64,000 nt of DNA, taken from an uncultured Bacteroidales bacterium (GTDB taxonomy: Bacteria > Bacteroidota > Bacteroidia > Bacteroidales > Muribaculaceae). Made by a program: the position numbers and the translations under genes. How positions within the stretch are numbered: the first letter of the stretch is position 1; each line of letters starts with the position of its first letter. The notes below the pieces were generated by a model, which was not told where the DNA came from, ran no database searches, and worked only from the letters and a program-made list of their open reading frames with translations. The stretch is taken from the NCBI GenBank assembly GCA_902776435.1, contig CACYQB010000003.1, positions 88,621 to 152,620 of the forward strand. Reading direction: 5' to 3'. This document shows positions 35,547 through 45,059 of this stretch, in pieces.

Positions 35547-37526
35547 ATGAAACATAATCTATCCGTCATCTGTGGACTCATCTGGGATTTGCTGGTAGTC
35601 TATTGTGCTTATACATTGTGCCGTGCCGTCTTTCTGGCACTGAATTGGTCGATGTATGCAGGAACATTAACATTCTCCCACACCATGGGCCTTTTTGGCG
35701 CCGGGTTGCTGTTTGATACCCCCGCCATTCTCTACACTAACGCTATCATCCTGCTGATGTTCCTGCTCCCCTTGCACTGGAAGGAGCGCCCTGGCTATTA
35801 TCGAGTGGCCAGGTGGATTTTCACCATAGTGAACAGCATTGCCGTTTACATGAATCTCATGGACTGCGTGTATTTCCCGTTTACAGGAAAACGCACCACC
35901 GCATCGGTGTTCTCAGAGTTCAGCAACGAGGGCACAGGTGAAATGCTGAAAATCTTTGGCGGGCAGTTTTTGAGCCATTGGTATCTTGTGCTGCTGGCCG
36001 GCCTGATTTCATGGGGGCTATGGAAACTTTTCCGTCCTGTTCCCGAACGGGTGAAACGTCCAGCGGGATTGGGCCGATACTACCTGTTGCGTATCCTGGC
36101 CCTTGTCGTTGCCATTCCGTTGTGCATCGGAGCCATTCGCGGCGGATTTACCAAGGCTACCCGTCCTATCACCATCAGCAATGCCAACCAGTACGTTAAC
36201 CGTCCTGCTGAGACCGGCATTGTGCTCAACACGCCCTTCTCCATCTTCAGGACGTTGAAGAAGACGCCCTTCGTCGTCCCCGACTACATGAGTGACGAGG
36301 AGGCTTTGGCACTCTATACCCCACTCCACCAGCCTGCCGACACTGCCGCCTTCACGCCGCGCAACGTCGTGGTGCTCATCCTGGAGAGTTACAGCAAGCA
36401 GCACATCGGCTTTTATAACAAGACCTTGAGAAACGGCACCTATCAAGGCTTCACGCCTTTCCTTGACTCGCTCATCACTGCAGGCGCGATGACCTATAAA
36501 TACTCCTACGCCAACGGCCGCAAGAGTATCGAGGGAATGCCCTCGGTGTTGTCTTCCCTACCCAACTTTGTCGAGCCGCTTTTCCTCACACCCGCATCGC
36601 TCAATGCAATGTCAGGCCTAGCTCGCGAATTAGGTGAAAACAAGGGTTATGCCACCGCCTTTTTCCATGGGGCACAAAATGGCTCAATGGGCTTCCAGGC
36701 CTTTGCCCGCGCCACGGGGTTCCAGCAATATTATGGGCGCACAGAGTATAACGCAGACCACAACTTCCATGGCGATGACGACTTTGACGGCACCTGGGCC
36801 ATCTGGGACGAGGAGTTTTTCCAATTCTTTGCCCAGAGGTTGGGAGAGATGCATGAGCCGTTCATGACCGCCCTGTTCAGTGCCTCCTCCCATGACCCGT
36901 TTACCGTACCCGAGAAATATAAAGAGCGCTTTCCTAAAGGCGAACGCCCGTTGCAGCAATGCATCGCCTATACCGACTATGCGCTGAAACGCTTCTTTGA
37001 GACATCCAGCCATCAGCCATGGTACAATAATACGTTATTCGTCATCACAGCCGACCACGTTAGCCAGCAGATTGATCCGTTCTACTGCACCACGCTAGGC
37101 AATTACTGTGTGCCCATCATCTTTTATGCACCAGGAGACCCCACGCTTCACGGCTATGACGAGCAACAAGTCGTGGAGCAAATTGACATCATGCCCACGG
37201 TGCTCAATTACCTGCACTATGACCTCCCCTACATCGCCTTCGGGCGTAATATGCTGGGCAGCAATCCAGAAAAGGGGTTCGCCCTGCACTGGCTGCCAGA
37301 GTCGAGCAGCTATGAGTACGTCAGTGGGGATTATGCCCTGCAGTTCGACGGAAAAACGGTCACCTCGGCCTACGCTTTCCGCACGGACTCCACGTTCTCC
37401 CACAATGTCTTGGGCACAATGCCTCCTGCAACACTCAACCAGATGGAGCGCCAAATGAAATCGGTCATCCAACAATACATGCAGCGCATGACCACTGACC
37501 GCCTGACGCTCCAGAAGAATCGATGA
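35547..37526 (+). CDS. LtaS-like sulfatase-fold membrane protein
   Basis: A 659-residue protein. About five membrane helices occupy residues 1-200, then a periplasmic alkaline-phosphatase/sulfatase-fold domain begins at NVVVLILESYSKQHIGFYN (metal ligand Glu280 followed by Ser281 at the nucleophile place, where LtaS has Thr). Further family features are YANGRKSIEGMPSVLSSLPN, the HGAQNGSMGF region and VITADHVSQQ with the Asp-His metal ligands. The layout is that of lipoteichoic acid synthase and phosphoglycerol or phosphoethanolamine transferases. In a Gram-negative bacterium it most likely decorates a surface glycan or lipid; the substrate is unknown. Confidence 0.87.
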   Translation: MKHNLSVICGLIWDLLVVYCAYTLCRAVFLALNWSMYAGTLTFSHTMGLFGAGLLFDTPAILYTNAIILLMFLLPLHWKERPGYYRVARWIFTIVNSIAVYMNLMDCVYFPFTGKRTTASVFSEFSNEGTGEMLKIFGGQFLSHWYLVLLAGLISWGLWKLFRPVPERVKRPAGLGRYYLLRILALVVAIPLCIGAIRGGFTKATRPITISNANQYVNRPAETGIVLNTPFSIFRTLKKTPFVVPDYMSDEEALALYTPLHQPADTAAFTPRNVVVLILESYSKQHIGFYNKTLRNGTYQGFTPFLDSLITAGAMTYKYSYANGRKSIEGMPSVLSSLPNFVEPLFLTPASLNAMSGLARELGENKGYATAFFHGAQNGSMGFQAFARATGFQQYYGRTEYNADHNFHGDDDFDGTWAIWDEEFFQFFAQRLGEMHEPFMTALFSASSHDPFTVPEKYKERFPKGERPLQQCIAYTDYALKRFFETSSHQPWYNNTLFVITADHVSQQIDPFYCTTLGNYCVPIIFYAPGDPTLHGYDEQQVVEQIDIMPTVLNYLHYDLPYIAFGRNMLGSNPEKGFALHWLPESSSYEYVSGDYALQFDGKTVTSAYAFRTDSTFSHNVLGTMPPATLNQMERQMKSVIQQYMQRMTTDRLTLQKNR

Positions 37527-37548
37527 TTCAGTTTTTTTAGCAGTAATA

Positions 37549-37579
37549 TTGTAAAAGTGAAGAATTTAGATTACTTTTG
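37549..37579 (+). promoter_or_regulatory. Promoter of the ECF S component gene
   Basis: TTG at 37549-37551, a 20-nt spacer, TACTTTTG at 37572-37579; the leader is about 25 nt, too short for a vitamin riboswitch. Confidence 0.6.
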
Positions 37580-37608
37580 CCGTCAAAGAATTATAAAAAT
37601 CATCTGTT

Positions 37609-38124
37609 ATGGAAAATAATGCTACAGTAAAGCTTTATTCGTTAGGTTGGCAAGAGATGCGAACTTATCTGTTCGCCCTGCTCTTTATTGTGGGCAATAT
37701 CGCATTGCCTCAGTTGTGCCATCTTATCCCTCAGGGTGGCCTTATTCTGTTGCCCATCTACTTCTTCACGCTGATTGCCGCCTATAAGTTCGGCTTCCGC
37801 GTGGGCCTGTTGACAGCTGTGCTGTCTCCACTGATCAATTCGGCACTATTCGGGATGCCTCCTGTTGCTGCCTTGCCCATTATCATGATCAAGGGTGTAT
37901 TGCTCGCTGGTGCAGCCGCTTGGATGGCTAACCGCAGCAAGGGTGCCTCGTTGCTGGCATTGATTGGCGTTGTACTTGGTTACCAATTTGTGGGAGGCCT
38001 CTTCGAGTGGGCCATGACTGGTGAAATTGCCAAAGCATTACAAGACTGGAAGCTGGGTTATCCAGGCATGATTCTACAAGCTGTGGGTGGCTGGCTGGTC
38101 ATTAACCACCTGTTGAGGCGTTGA
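37609..38124 (+). CDS. ECF transporter S component-like membrane protein
   Basis: A 171-residue, very hydrophobic protein with about five to six helices, including YLFALLFIVGNIALPQLCHL, LIPQGGLILLPIYFFTLIAA and FGMPPVAALPIIMIKGVLLA. The size and the Ala/Gly-rich helices fit the substrate-binding S component of energy-coupling-factor importers for vitamins. No EcfA or EcfT genes are nearby, so it would use a shared energising module. The vitamin cannot be predicted, and no riboswitch is present to suggest one. Confidence 0.75.
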   Translation: MENNATVKLYSLGWQEMRTYLFALLFIVGNIALPQLCHLIPQGGLILLPIYFFTLIAAYKFGFRVGLLTAVLSPLINSALFGMPPVAALPIIMIKGVLLAGAAAWMANRSKGASLLALIGVVLGYQFVGGLFEWAMTGEIAKALQDWKLGYPGMILQAVGGWLVINHLLRR

Positions 38125-38151
38125 TGACACGACAGGACTGACCCGAATCAT

Positions 38152-39582
38152 TCAAACGACTATAGTCACGAGCAGCAGGATTGCCGATAGCGACAGCAAG
38201 GCAAGCCATGTTTTGTGGTACCTCTTATATACGACTACGGGCAACAGGCTCAACGCGACTGACACTATCGCATAAGTCACAATCAAGAGAATATTCACCA
38301 AGCACAGGATGAAGGAACCCTCATCCTTTATTTCCGCTTGACCTATAAACAAGATAGAAAGCATCGCTATCTTACAACAGTTGATTACTGAACGGGGCAC
38401 AAGTTCCTTATTCTTCTTCAAGTATTTGTCAGCATAATAGAAGCCATGTGCTACCAGCAAGATGCGAATAGCGAGACCCACAAAATTCGCTAATCCGCTA
38501 AAATCGTTTTCCACTAATGAAGAGGCAAGTATAGTTACCCCCACAACTATCGCTATACCGACAACGAAAGTGAGCAGTTGGTGAGCTAAAGTCGATTTCC
38601 ATGTCAAACCAAAGAATTGCCTGAAATCAAGGAGAAGCAGAAAACATACTGCACACACATATAGTTTGATCAGGAAATTGGTGACTATCATGATACCTGA
38701 ATACACTCCCTGCATCAGGGCAGATGCTGTTCCTGTTTTTGCGACAGTCTCGATACCATCATAGGCCCAAGACAGCAGTTCGCCAGGTATCATGCAAAGA
38801 AGAAATTGAGCTAATACATAGGTCAGAAAAATGTATGTCTCGACAAAGTTGTACCGATTGACCCGAAGATGGGCAATCCAGACGCAAAAGAAAAATAACG
38901 TTCCAATGAACAAGCACTCGTAAAGTAGGTTTCGGGACAAGAACCAAATAAACCACATGAGAGCAGAGGCTAGTGAGAGCAACGTGCTGGAGAGATTGAA
39001 GCGGGCAAAAAACTTCTCGGCAAACGCCTTCACACCCTCCCAGTCTTGAGCCTCATTCAGACCTATTTCTTCGGAAATCATTCCCAAAAGAGAATGATTC
39101 TGATTACCAATCAACATTCCCACAAAGACAATCAGCAGAACCGTTACTGCAACCAGTTTGAAAGGCGGAAAATAGAATTGGCGATGGCCGCCCAGATAGT
39201 CGCGAATCATGTACCCCGGACGCCAGAATAGTTCCCCCACCGTGCGGAAAATCGGTCGGTTGCCCAGTCCCCATATATCCAAGAAATTAAGAATTGCCTG
39301 TCGCCACGTGTAGCGTTGCCACATCCCTGTCTGGCCACACTGCGGGCAGAAGCGTCCCGTGTAATGCTCACCACAGTTCGGGCAAGTGCGACGCGTACCA
39401 TCCTCCTCGATTGCTGCTGAGGTGGATTGCTGCAGACGGCGATTCAGTCTCAGGTGCCCGGCCTTGACCGTGCGGTACCGTTTGTTGATAATGGACTTCG
39501 GGTCCGCTGACGCCACGGCCTGGAAAACCTTGTTCTGCTTGATTCTCTCAATCGAGATTTTGAGTCTCGTGATTGGTTTCAT
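38152..39582 (-). CDS. DUF3667 membrane protein with zinc ribbon
   Basis: A 476-residue protein. The N-terminal about 60 residues are basic, followed by a zinc ribbon CPNCGEHYTGRFCPQCGQ (two CxxC pairs, about residues 64-81), then TWRQAILNFLDIWGLGNRPIFRTV and GYMIRDYLGGHRQFYFPPFKL, the recognisable DUF3667 core. Eight or more membrane helices follow in the C-terminal 300 residues. The DUF3667 function is unknown. The promoter -7 box ends four bases before the ATG and is fused to the terminator of the gal cluster. Confidence 0.82.
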   Translation of the reverse strand: MKPITRLKISIERIKQNKVFQAVASADPKSIINKRYRTVKAGHLRLNRRLQQSTSAAIEEDGTRRTCPNCGEHYTGRFCPQCGQTGMWQRYTWRQAILNFLDIWGLGNRPIFRTVGELFWRPGYMIRDYLGGHRQFYFPPFKLVAVTVLLIVFVGMLIGNQNHSLLGMISEEIGLNEAQDWEGVKAFAEKFFARFNLSSTLLSLASALMWFIWFLSRNLLYECLFIGTLFFFCVWIAHLRVNRYNFVETYIFLTYVLAQFLLCMIPGELLSWAYDGIETVAKTGTASALMQGVYSGIMIVTNFLIKLYVCAVCFLLLLDFRQFFGLTWKSTLAHQLLTFVVGIAIVVGVTILASSLVENDFSGLANFVGLAIRILLVAHGFYYADKYLKKNKELVPRSVINCCKIAMLSILFIGQAEIKDEGSFILCLVNILLIVTYAIVSVALSLLPVVVYKRYHKTWLALLSLSAILLLVTIVV

Positions 39583-39586
39583 GGCG

Positions 39587-39594
39587 CAAAGTTA
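39587..39594 (-). promoter_or_regulatory. -7 box of the DUF3667 gene, predicted leaderless
   Basis: TAACTTTG on the minus strand followed by CGCC and then ATG at 39582. Its first T is the last base of the U-tract of the upstream terminator. Confidence 0.55.
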
Positions 39595-39632
39595 AAAAAA
39601 ATCCCACACAGATAATTATCCATGTGAGATTT
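39594..39632 (-). terminator. Terminator of the gal-nucleotidyltransferase cluster
   Basis: On the minus strand AATCtCACAtgGATA pairs with TATCtgTGTGgGATT (39632-39600), followed by eight T (39601-39594). Confidence 0.75.
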
Positions 39633-39651
39633 TTATGGTTAAGCGTTAGTA

Positions 39652-40557
39652 TCAGAACATTTTCACAGGATAGACGCCTGTTGCGTGCAGCTCGGCGAAC
39701 TTGTCCACTACGCCTTGACGGTCGGCGGCATAGGTCACACCAAACCACTTGCTCTCGGTAGTGAGCACTTTGACCTGGGCGGTTCCGTTATTGACGAGTT
39801 CATTAACCAGTGTGGGAATGAAGAACTCGGCCTTGGGCTTATCGATGTTTTCCTTGAGGAACTCAACAAAATATTTCTCGCTATAATCAAAGTAGTCGGG
39901 TGTGAAGCCCCAGAAGTTCATCGATACCGGTGTATCGAATGCCAACTGCTGCACATCACCGTTCTCGTCGGTGAATGTGATGTTGTGGTCGGCATCGTAA
40001 CCGATGCTGGTGCGCTCTACGACACCAGTGAGCAGGCCGTCACGGGTCTCGCAGACACCACGTGCCACGGTACCGCTTTCACTCATGGTGTTACCCACCT
40101 TGAAGCCTACCATGCTATAGTGACCCTTGCTGCCCTCGGGCAGTGATGACAACTCTGCTGCCATCACCTCAAAGCTGTTGCGTCCATAATAATCGTCAGC
40201 GTTGATGATGGCAAACGGCTCATGAATCACGTTCTTACCCATCAACAGGGCATGGTTAGTACCCCAGGGTTTCACGCGTTCAGCAGGACAGGTGAAGCCC
40301 TCGGGCAGGTCGTTCAAGCCTTGGAAAACCAGTTCAACGGGAATGTGTCCCTCATATTTGGATAGAATCTTCTCGCGGAAATCGGCCTCAAAGTCTTTGC
40401 GAATTACAAAGACCACCTTGCCAAATCCACTGTGAATAGCGTCATAAATAGAATGGTCCATAATGGTCTCGCCATGAGGGCCCAGACCATCGAGCTGCTT
40501 GAGGCCGCCATAACGGCTACCCATACCTGCAGCAAGTACAAATAATGTCGGTTTCAT
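39652..40557 (-). CDS. Sugar-phosphate nucleotidyltransferase family protein
   Basis: A 301-residue protein. The N-terminal nucleotide loop is LFVLAAGMGSRYGGLKQLDG, a variant of the GxGTRxxPLTxxxPK signature, followed by PFAIINADDYYGRNSFEVM, in which the Asp-Asp pair sits at the metal site. It resembles NTP-transferases of the glucose-1-phosphate uridylyl- or thymidylyltransferase fold but without the usual second lysine block, so the substrate is open. It lies 60 nt after galM in the order galK-galM-this gene, which suggests a hexose-1-phosphate from galactose as substrate. Confidence 0.78.
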   Translation of the reverse strand: MKPTLFVLAAGMGSRYGGLKQLDGLGPHGETIMDHSIYDAIHSGFGKVVFVIRKDFEADFREKILSKYEGHIPVELVFQGLNDLPEGFTCPAERVKPWGTNHALLMGKNVIHEPFAIINADDYYGRNSFEVMAAELSSLPEGSKGHYSMVGFKVGNTMSESGTVARGVCETRDGLLTGVVERTSIGYDADHNITFTDENGDVQQLAFDTPVSMNFWGFTPDYFDYSEKYFVEFLKENIDKPKAEFFIPTLVNELVNNGTAQVKVLTTESKWFGVTYAADRQGVVDKFAELHATGVYPVKMF

Positions 40558-40617
40558 TATGTTTATTTGTAAGTTTTTTAGTTTTAAGTTGTAAGTTGTA
40601 AGTACAATTACTAATGC

Positions 40618-41670
40618 CTAATCGGCTGTTTTAAAGTCGAAGAGGATGATGCGGCGGTATTCCTCGTCGGGACGCAGGAGCTGTGACGGGAAGTTGTCGT
40701 GGTTGGGAGCATCGGGCATGCCCTGACACTCGATAGCCACACCATCATAATCCTGATAATGCTTGCCACTTTTGCTCACGGGGCATCCCCCCAGCCAGTT
40801 GCCTGTATAGACTTGAACGGCGGGTTGATCAGTGCTGACTTCAACCATTCGGCCCGACTCCTTGTCACACAGCACAGCAGCTAGATGCAAGTCACCATCC
40901 TCATAGCCATCGATTACCCAGCAATTATCATAGCCCTTGCCGTAATTCAACGCGGGGAAATCCTGCTTGATGTCCGTGCCGACCACTTTGGGCTGGGTGA
41001 AGTCCATCGGTGTGCCCTCGACAGGAGCCATCTCTCCGCTGGGGACAAGGCTGTCGTCGGTGGGCAGGTAGCGTGAACAGTTGAGTTGAAGCAATTGTTT
41101 GAGGGCGGTTCCTTCCCTATCCTCGCCTGCCATATTAAAATAGGTGTGGTTGGTAAGGTTGACCACAGTGGGAGCATCGGTCACAGCACCCAGTTCAATC
41201 TTGAGCACATTGTCGTCACTCCAAGTGTAGGCAACGCGGGCAGTGAGGTTTCCGGGATATTTTTCATCGCCATCGGGGCTCTCCAGCGAGAAGACGACCG
41301 TGTCACCATCCATCTCGCAGTCCCAAATCTTATTGGAGAAATTCTCGGGTCCGCCATGCAGATGATTTGGGCCATTGTTGATGTTCAACTGATAGACCTT
41401 GCCATCAATCTCAAGATGTCCCTTGCAGATGCGGTTGGCATAACGGCCAGGCACCTTGCCAGCGCACGGTCCATCATAGAAGTAATCGCCTACGTTCTTG
41501 TAGCCCAGCACCACGTCGGCGAGATTTCCCTCACGGTCGGGCACCTTGATTTCCAGGATGCCCGCGCCCAATGACGAAAGTTTCACACTGGCGCCGCTGG
41601 CGTTGATGAGTTCATAGGTGGTGATTTCGCCACGCTCAGTTTCGTGGGTATCGATACGGATGCTTTTCAT
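40618..41670 (-). CDS. galM: Aldose 1-epimerase (galactose mutarotase)
   Basis: A 350-residue beta-sandwich enzyme that interconverts the alpha and beta anomers of galactose. Family features are NINNGPNHLHGGPENFSNKI, VVNLTNHTYFNMAGE with the active-site His, the Asp in CWVIDGYEDG, and GVAIECQGMPDAPNHDNFPS with the catalytic base Glu. No signal peptide, so it is cytoplasmic. It starts one base after the galK stop (41672), tightly coupled. Confidence 0.95.
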   Translation of the reverse strand: MKSIRIDTHETERGEITTYELINASGASVKLSSLGAGILEIKVPDREGNLADVVLGYKNVGDYFYDGPCAGKVPGRYANRICKGHLEIDGKVYQLNINNGPNHLHGGPENFSNKIWDCEMDGDTVVFSLESPDGDEKYPGNLTARVAYTWSDDNVLKIELGAVTDAPTVVNLTNHTYFNMAGEDREGTALKQLLQLNCSRYLPTDDSLVPSGEMAPVEGTPMDFTQPKVVGTDIKQDFPALNYGKGYDNCWVIDGYEDGDLHLAAVLCDKESGRMVEVSTDQPAVQVYTGNWLGGCPVSKSGKHYQDYDGVAIECQGMPDAPNHDNFPSQLLRPDEEYRRIILFDFKTAD

Positions 41671-41671
41671 T

Positions 41672-42808
41672 TTAATCCTCTACCTTGTGAGCGCCGTCGC
41701 TGATGATGACATTGATCACCTCGGGCTCATGTCCATATTTCTTGTTGAATTTCTCCTTGGCTGTAGCGATGAAGTTGTCATAGCGGTCCTCCTTGACCAA
41801 GTTGATGGTGCAACCGCCAAAGCCACCGCCCATGATGCGGGAACCAGTCACGCCACACTCGCGGGCCACGTCGTTGAGGTAATCCAATTCCTCGCAACTT
41901 ACCTCGTAGTCACGAGACAGTCCGTCATGCGTCTCAAACATGCAACGGCCAACAGTCTCGTAATCACCACGCTCCAGAGCATCGCACACGTCCAGCACGC
42001 GCTGTTTCTCGCCGATGACAAAGCGGGCACGGCGATAATCCTCATCGTTCAACTGGTCACGGATGTCGGCCAGCATGGTATAGGTAGCATCGCGCAATGT
42101 CTCAACACCGAGCTTAGCGGCAACGCGCTCGCACGACTCACGGCGCTTGTTATAAGGCGAATCCACCAACTCGTGCTTCACCTTACTGTTCAACAAGACT
42201 AACTTGTAGCCTTCGGGATGGAAGGGGAAATACTCATGTTCCAGTGAGCGGCAGTCGAGACGCATCAGGCAGTCCTTCTTGCCAAACACACTGGCAAACT
42301 GGTCCATGATACCGCAGTTCACACCGCAATAGTTGTGCTCGGTGCTCTGTCCGATCTTGGCCAACTCAAACTTGTCGATCTTGTTATCGTTGAACATGTC
42401 ATTGAGTGCAAAAGCAAAACAGGACTCCAGCGCTGCCGATGAAGACAGACCAGCGCCAAGGGGTACATTACCTGCAAATACGGTATCAAAGCCCTTGACT
42501 ACGCCACCACGCTTGATGGTCTCGCGGCACACGCCGAAGATGTAACGTGCCCACTGCTCCTGAGGAGCGTCTTCCTCGTTGAGACCGAACTCGCTATAGG
42601 CATCCATGTCCATGCTATAGACACGCACCTTGTCAGTACCATTAATGTTGATTGCAGCCATGATATATTTGTCGATGGCGCCGGGGAACACAAAACCGCC
42701 GTTGTAGTCGGTGTGCTCACCAATCAGGTTGATACGGCCAGCCGAAGCGTAAACCACGCTGTCAGTGCCGAAACGATTCTTAAATTGTTCCTGAATATGT
42801 TCTTTCAT
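41672..42808 (-). CDS. galK: Galactokinase
   Basis: A 378-residue GHMP kinase that phosphorylates galactose at C1. Motifs in order: GRINLIGEHTDYNGGFVFPG near residue 25, the ATP loop GNVPLGAGLSSSAALESCFA near 115, CGIMDQFASVFGKKDCLM with the catalytic Asp, and GSRIMGGGFGGCTINLV near 320. It is the first gene of galK-galM-nucleotidyltransferase. No regulator or transporter lies nearby, and neither galT nor galE is in the window. Confidence 0.97.
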   Translation of the reverse strand: MKEHIQEQFKNRFGTDSVVYASAGRINLIGEHTDYNGGFVFPGAIDKYIMAAININGTDKVRVYSMDMDAYSEFGLNEEDAPQEQWARYIFGVCRETIKRGGVVKGFDTVFAGNVPLGAGLSSSAALESCFAFALNDMFNDNKIDKFELAKIGQSTEHNYCGVNCGIMDQFASVFGKKDCLMRLDCRSLEHEYFPFHPEGYKLVLLNSKVKHELVDSPYNKRRESCERVAAKLGVETLRDATYTMLADIRDQLNDEDYRRARFVIGEKQRVLDVCDALERGDYETVGRCMFETHDGLSRDYEVSCEELDYLNDVARECGVTGSRIMGGGFGGCTINLVKEDRYDNFIATAKEKFNKKYGHEPEVINVIISDGAHKVED

Positions 42809-42950
42809 TGTTGCTAAAAAATATATGATATTAATAATTATAATCTGTCAAACTGAATGGATACTACAGAGAAAACGGATATCCATAGCATCTATAGGGA
42901 CTCACCATACAGGCAATTCCCTACACCATTTCTATCCCAGACTCTTCTAA

Positions 42951-43445
42951 CTACCTGTTAAAGTAGTTTTTCTGGTCGTTGATAATACGATCCAGGTATT
43001 CCATGTTGATGTGGCCATTAATGACAAGCATCGCATCAGTCTGCTGGCTGGCATTGGCGATGACGATTTCATTGATATACTGGCCATTGCGGCGCACAAG
43101 CACCGTCTGCTGCTCACCATAACCTTGCTGCGAGGTCACAATTTCTTCATAGGAACGTGACTTGTAGAGATTCTGGAGGCGCTTGCGGAACTTGTCACGA
43201 TCGTTGCCGTTACACTTGCTCAGATCAAGCAATTGGATCGAAGTGATGCCGATGTTCGCGTCCGACAAGGTGGGCAGAATCAGTCGCCCGAGACCGAGCA
43301 GTCCACTGCCAACGTTGAAATACTGCGCATGCCTGGCATCGCGCATGTCGTTAATGATATCATCGGCATTGCGAGTCAACATGCTGCATGACATCACCAA
43401 CAGCGACATCGCCAACATGAGCACCATTCTCATTGATTTGTTCAT
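42951..43445 (-). CDS. DUF4252-like lipoprotein
   Basis: A 164-residue protein with a lipoprotein signal MNKSMRMVLMLAMSLLVMSC, with Cys20 as lipidation site. The mature part has SIQLLDLSKCNGNDRDKFRK, EEIVTSQQGYGEQQTVLVRR and a closing DAMLVINGHINMEYLDRII, consistent with DUF4252, a Bacteroidetes lipoprotein family of unknown function. Assignment to the family is by eye. It is monocistronic, with a -7 box (TACTTTTG) 34 nt upstream. Confidence 0.72.
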   Translation of the reverse strand: MNKSMRMVLMLAMSLLVMSCSMLTRNADDIINDMRDARHAQYFNVGSGLLGLGRLILPTLSDANIGITSIQLLDLSKCNGNDRDKFRKRLQNLYKSRSYEEIVTSQQGYGEQQTVLVRRNGQYINEIVIANASQQTDAMLVINGHINMEYLDRIINDQKNYFNR

Positions 43446-43479
43446 TGCAATTCCGTTTTTAAGTAATAATAGAAGATGA

Positions 43480-43487
43480 CAAAAGTA
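43480..43487 (-). promoter_or_regulatory. -7 box of the DUF4252 lipoprotein gene
   Basis: TACTTTTG on the minus strand, 34 nt before the ATG. Confidence 0.5.
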
Positions 43488-43688
43488 AGAAAAATTGTGC
43501 GATGTAGCCCATTATCTTTTCTTAAAATTCCCAAAAATGATAATATTCTCTATACTTTATCAACAAAACTCCATAAAAACGGTGGATTCGACCTACTAAC
43601 TGAAGTGCGGAAAATCACTTTGACGACAACTTTGTCATCCAATCCTCGTTTTTTGTGGCAAATTATCGTCTATGTATAAATAATTTAG

Positions 43689-43696
43689 TACCTTTG
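43689..43696 (+). promoter_or_regulatory. -7 box of pgk
   Basis: TACCTTTG, giving a leader of about 55 nt. The -33 match is poor. Confidence 0.5.
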
Positions 43697-43755
43697 CACC
43701 CAAGTTTTTATGGAACTACCAAAAATCACAAATAATTCATATCATTTTTTTGAAA

Positions 43756-45009
43756 ATGGCTAAAATCAATGACTTTAATTTTGCCGGTAAGAAGGCAATC
43801 GTGCGCGTTGACTTCAACGTGCCCCTGAACGAGAAAGGTGAAATCACCGATGATACCCGCATCCGCGGTGCAGTCCCCACCCTGAAGAAGATCCTTGCCG
43901 ATGGCGGAGCCCTTATCATCATGTCCCACATGGGTAAGCCCAAGGGCAAAATCAACCATAAGCTCTCGCTGAGCCAGATCACGAGTGCCGTAGCTGCAGC
44001 CCTTGAGAGGCCTGTACAGTTTGCGCAAGATAGCGCTGAGGCTCAAAAGCCGGCAGCCGAGCTCAAGCCCGGCGAAGTGCTGCTGCTCGAGAACCTGCGT
44101 TTCCACCCCGAGGAGGAAGGCAAGCCCGTTGGCATCGAGAAGGATGATCCCAACTATGACGCTGCCAAGAAGGAGATGAAGGCCCGTCAGACCGAGTTTG
44201 CCAAGACGCTGGCCAGCTATGCTGACGTATATGTAAACGACGCTTTTGGTACCGCACATCGCCGTCACGCCTCGACTGCTGTGATTGCTGACTTCTTTGA
44301 TGACGACCACAAGATGCTGGGTTGCCTCATGGAGAAGGAAGTTACCGCTATCGATAATGTGATGAAGAACGCTCAGCACCCCTTCACCGCTATCATTGGT
44401 GGTAGCAAGGTATCGTCCAAGCTGTCAGTCATCAAGAACCTGCTTGACAAGGTGGATAACCTCATCATCGGCGGTGGCATGGGCTACACCTTTATTAAGG
44501 CACAGGGTGGTCACATCGGCGACTCATTGCACGAGGACGACCTGATGCCCGAGGCCCTCAACGTCATTGCCGCAGCCAAGGAGAAAGGCGTGAACCTTAG
44601 CCTCTCGGTAGCTACGGTTGCCGGCGACAGTTTCTCCAACGACGCTAACCGTCAGACGGTTGACATCTACAATATCCCCGACGGATGGGAGGGTATGGAT
44701 GCCAGCGAAGCCTCATTGGCCAACTGGAAGAAGATCATCCTCGACAGCAAGACCATCCTGTGGAACGGTCCCGTCGGCGTGTTTGAGTTTGAGAACTTTG
44801 CTCACGGTACTGGCGAAATCGCTAAGTATGTGGCTGAGGCTACTCAGAATGGTGCTTACTCCCTCGTCGGCGGTGGTGACTCGGTAGCAGCCGTCAACAA
44901 GTTCGGCCTTGCCGATCAGGTATCCTACGTCTCGACCGGTGGTGGTGCCATGCTCGAGGCCATCGAGGGCAAAACCCTCCCCGGCGTAGCCGCCATCCTC
45001 GGCGAGTAA
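43756..45009 (+). CDS. pgk: Phosphoglycerate kinase
   Basis: A 417-residue glycolytic enzyme, from ATG 43756 ([20 protein letters not shown]). It makes ATP from 1,3-bisphosphoglycerate. Substrate residues lie in [20 protein letters not shown] and SHMGKPKGK; the hinge and nucleotide loops include [25 protein letters not shown] and [11 protein letters not shown]. Length is normal. It is monocistronic, with a terminator that shares bases with the next promoter. Confidence 0.98.
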   Translation: MAKINDFNFAGKKAIVRVDFNVPLNEKGEITDDTRIRGAVPTLKKILADGGALIIMSHMGKPKGKINHKLSLSQITSAVAAALERPVQFAQDSAEAQKPAAELKPGEVLLLENLRFHPEEEGKPVGIEKDDPNYDAAKKEMKARQTEFAKTLASYADVYVNDAFGTAHRRHASTAVIADFFDDDHKMLGCLMEKEVTAIDNVMKNAQHPFTAIIGGSKVSSKLSVIKNLLDKVDNLIIGGGMGYTFIKAQGGHIGDSLHEDDLMPEALNVIAAAKEKGVNLSLSVATVAGDSFSNDANRQTVDIYNIPDGWEGMDASEASLANWKKIILDSKTILWNGPVGVFEFENFAHGTGEIAKYVAEATQNGAYSLVGGGDSVAAVNKFGLADQVSYVSTGGGAMLEAIEGKTLPGVAAILGE

Positions 45010-45035
45010 GCCATACCCCATTCTTATCAACTTTT

Positions 45036-45059
45036 AACCGCTTTTCGGAGCGGTTTTTT
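45036..45059 (+). terminator. Terminator of pgk
   Basis: AACCGC (45036-45041) pairs with GCGGTT (45050-45055), and the T run extends to 45059. The end of this T run is also the -33 TTTG of the next promoter. Confidence 0.8.

Larger units (their letters stand above)
43446..43755. other. Divergent promoter region between the DUF4252 gene and pgk
   Basis: 310 bases without a gene. It holds a minus-strand -7 box at 43480-43487 and the pgk -7 box at 43689-43696. The bases between are A/T-rich and I see nothing else in them. Confidence 0.6.

Noticed and set aside
37580-37608. A vitamin riboswitch before the ECF S component gene
   Set aside because: The leader from the predicted start is only about 25 nt.
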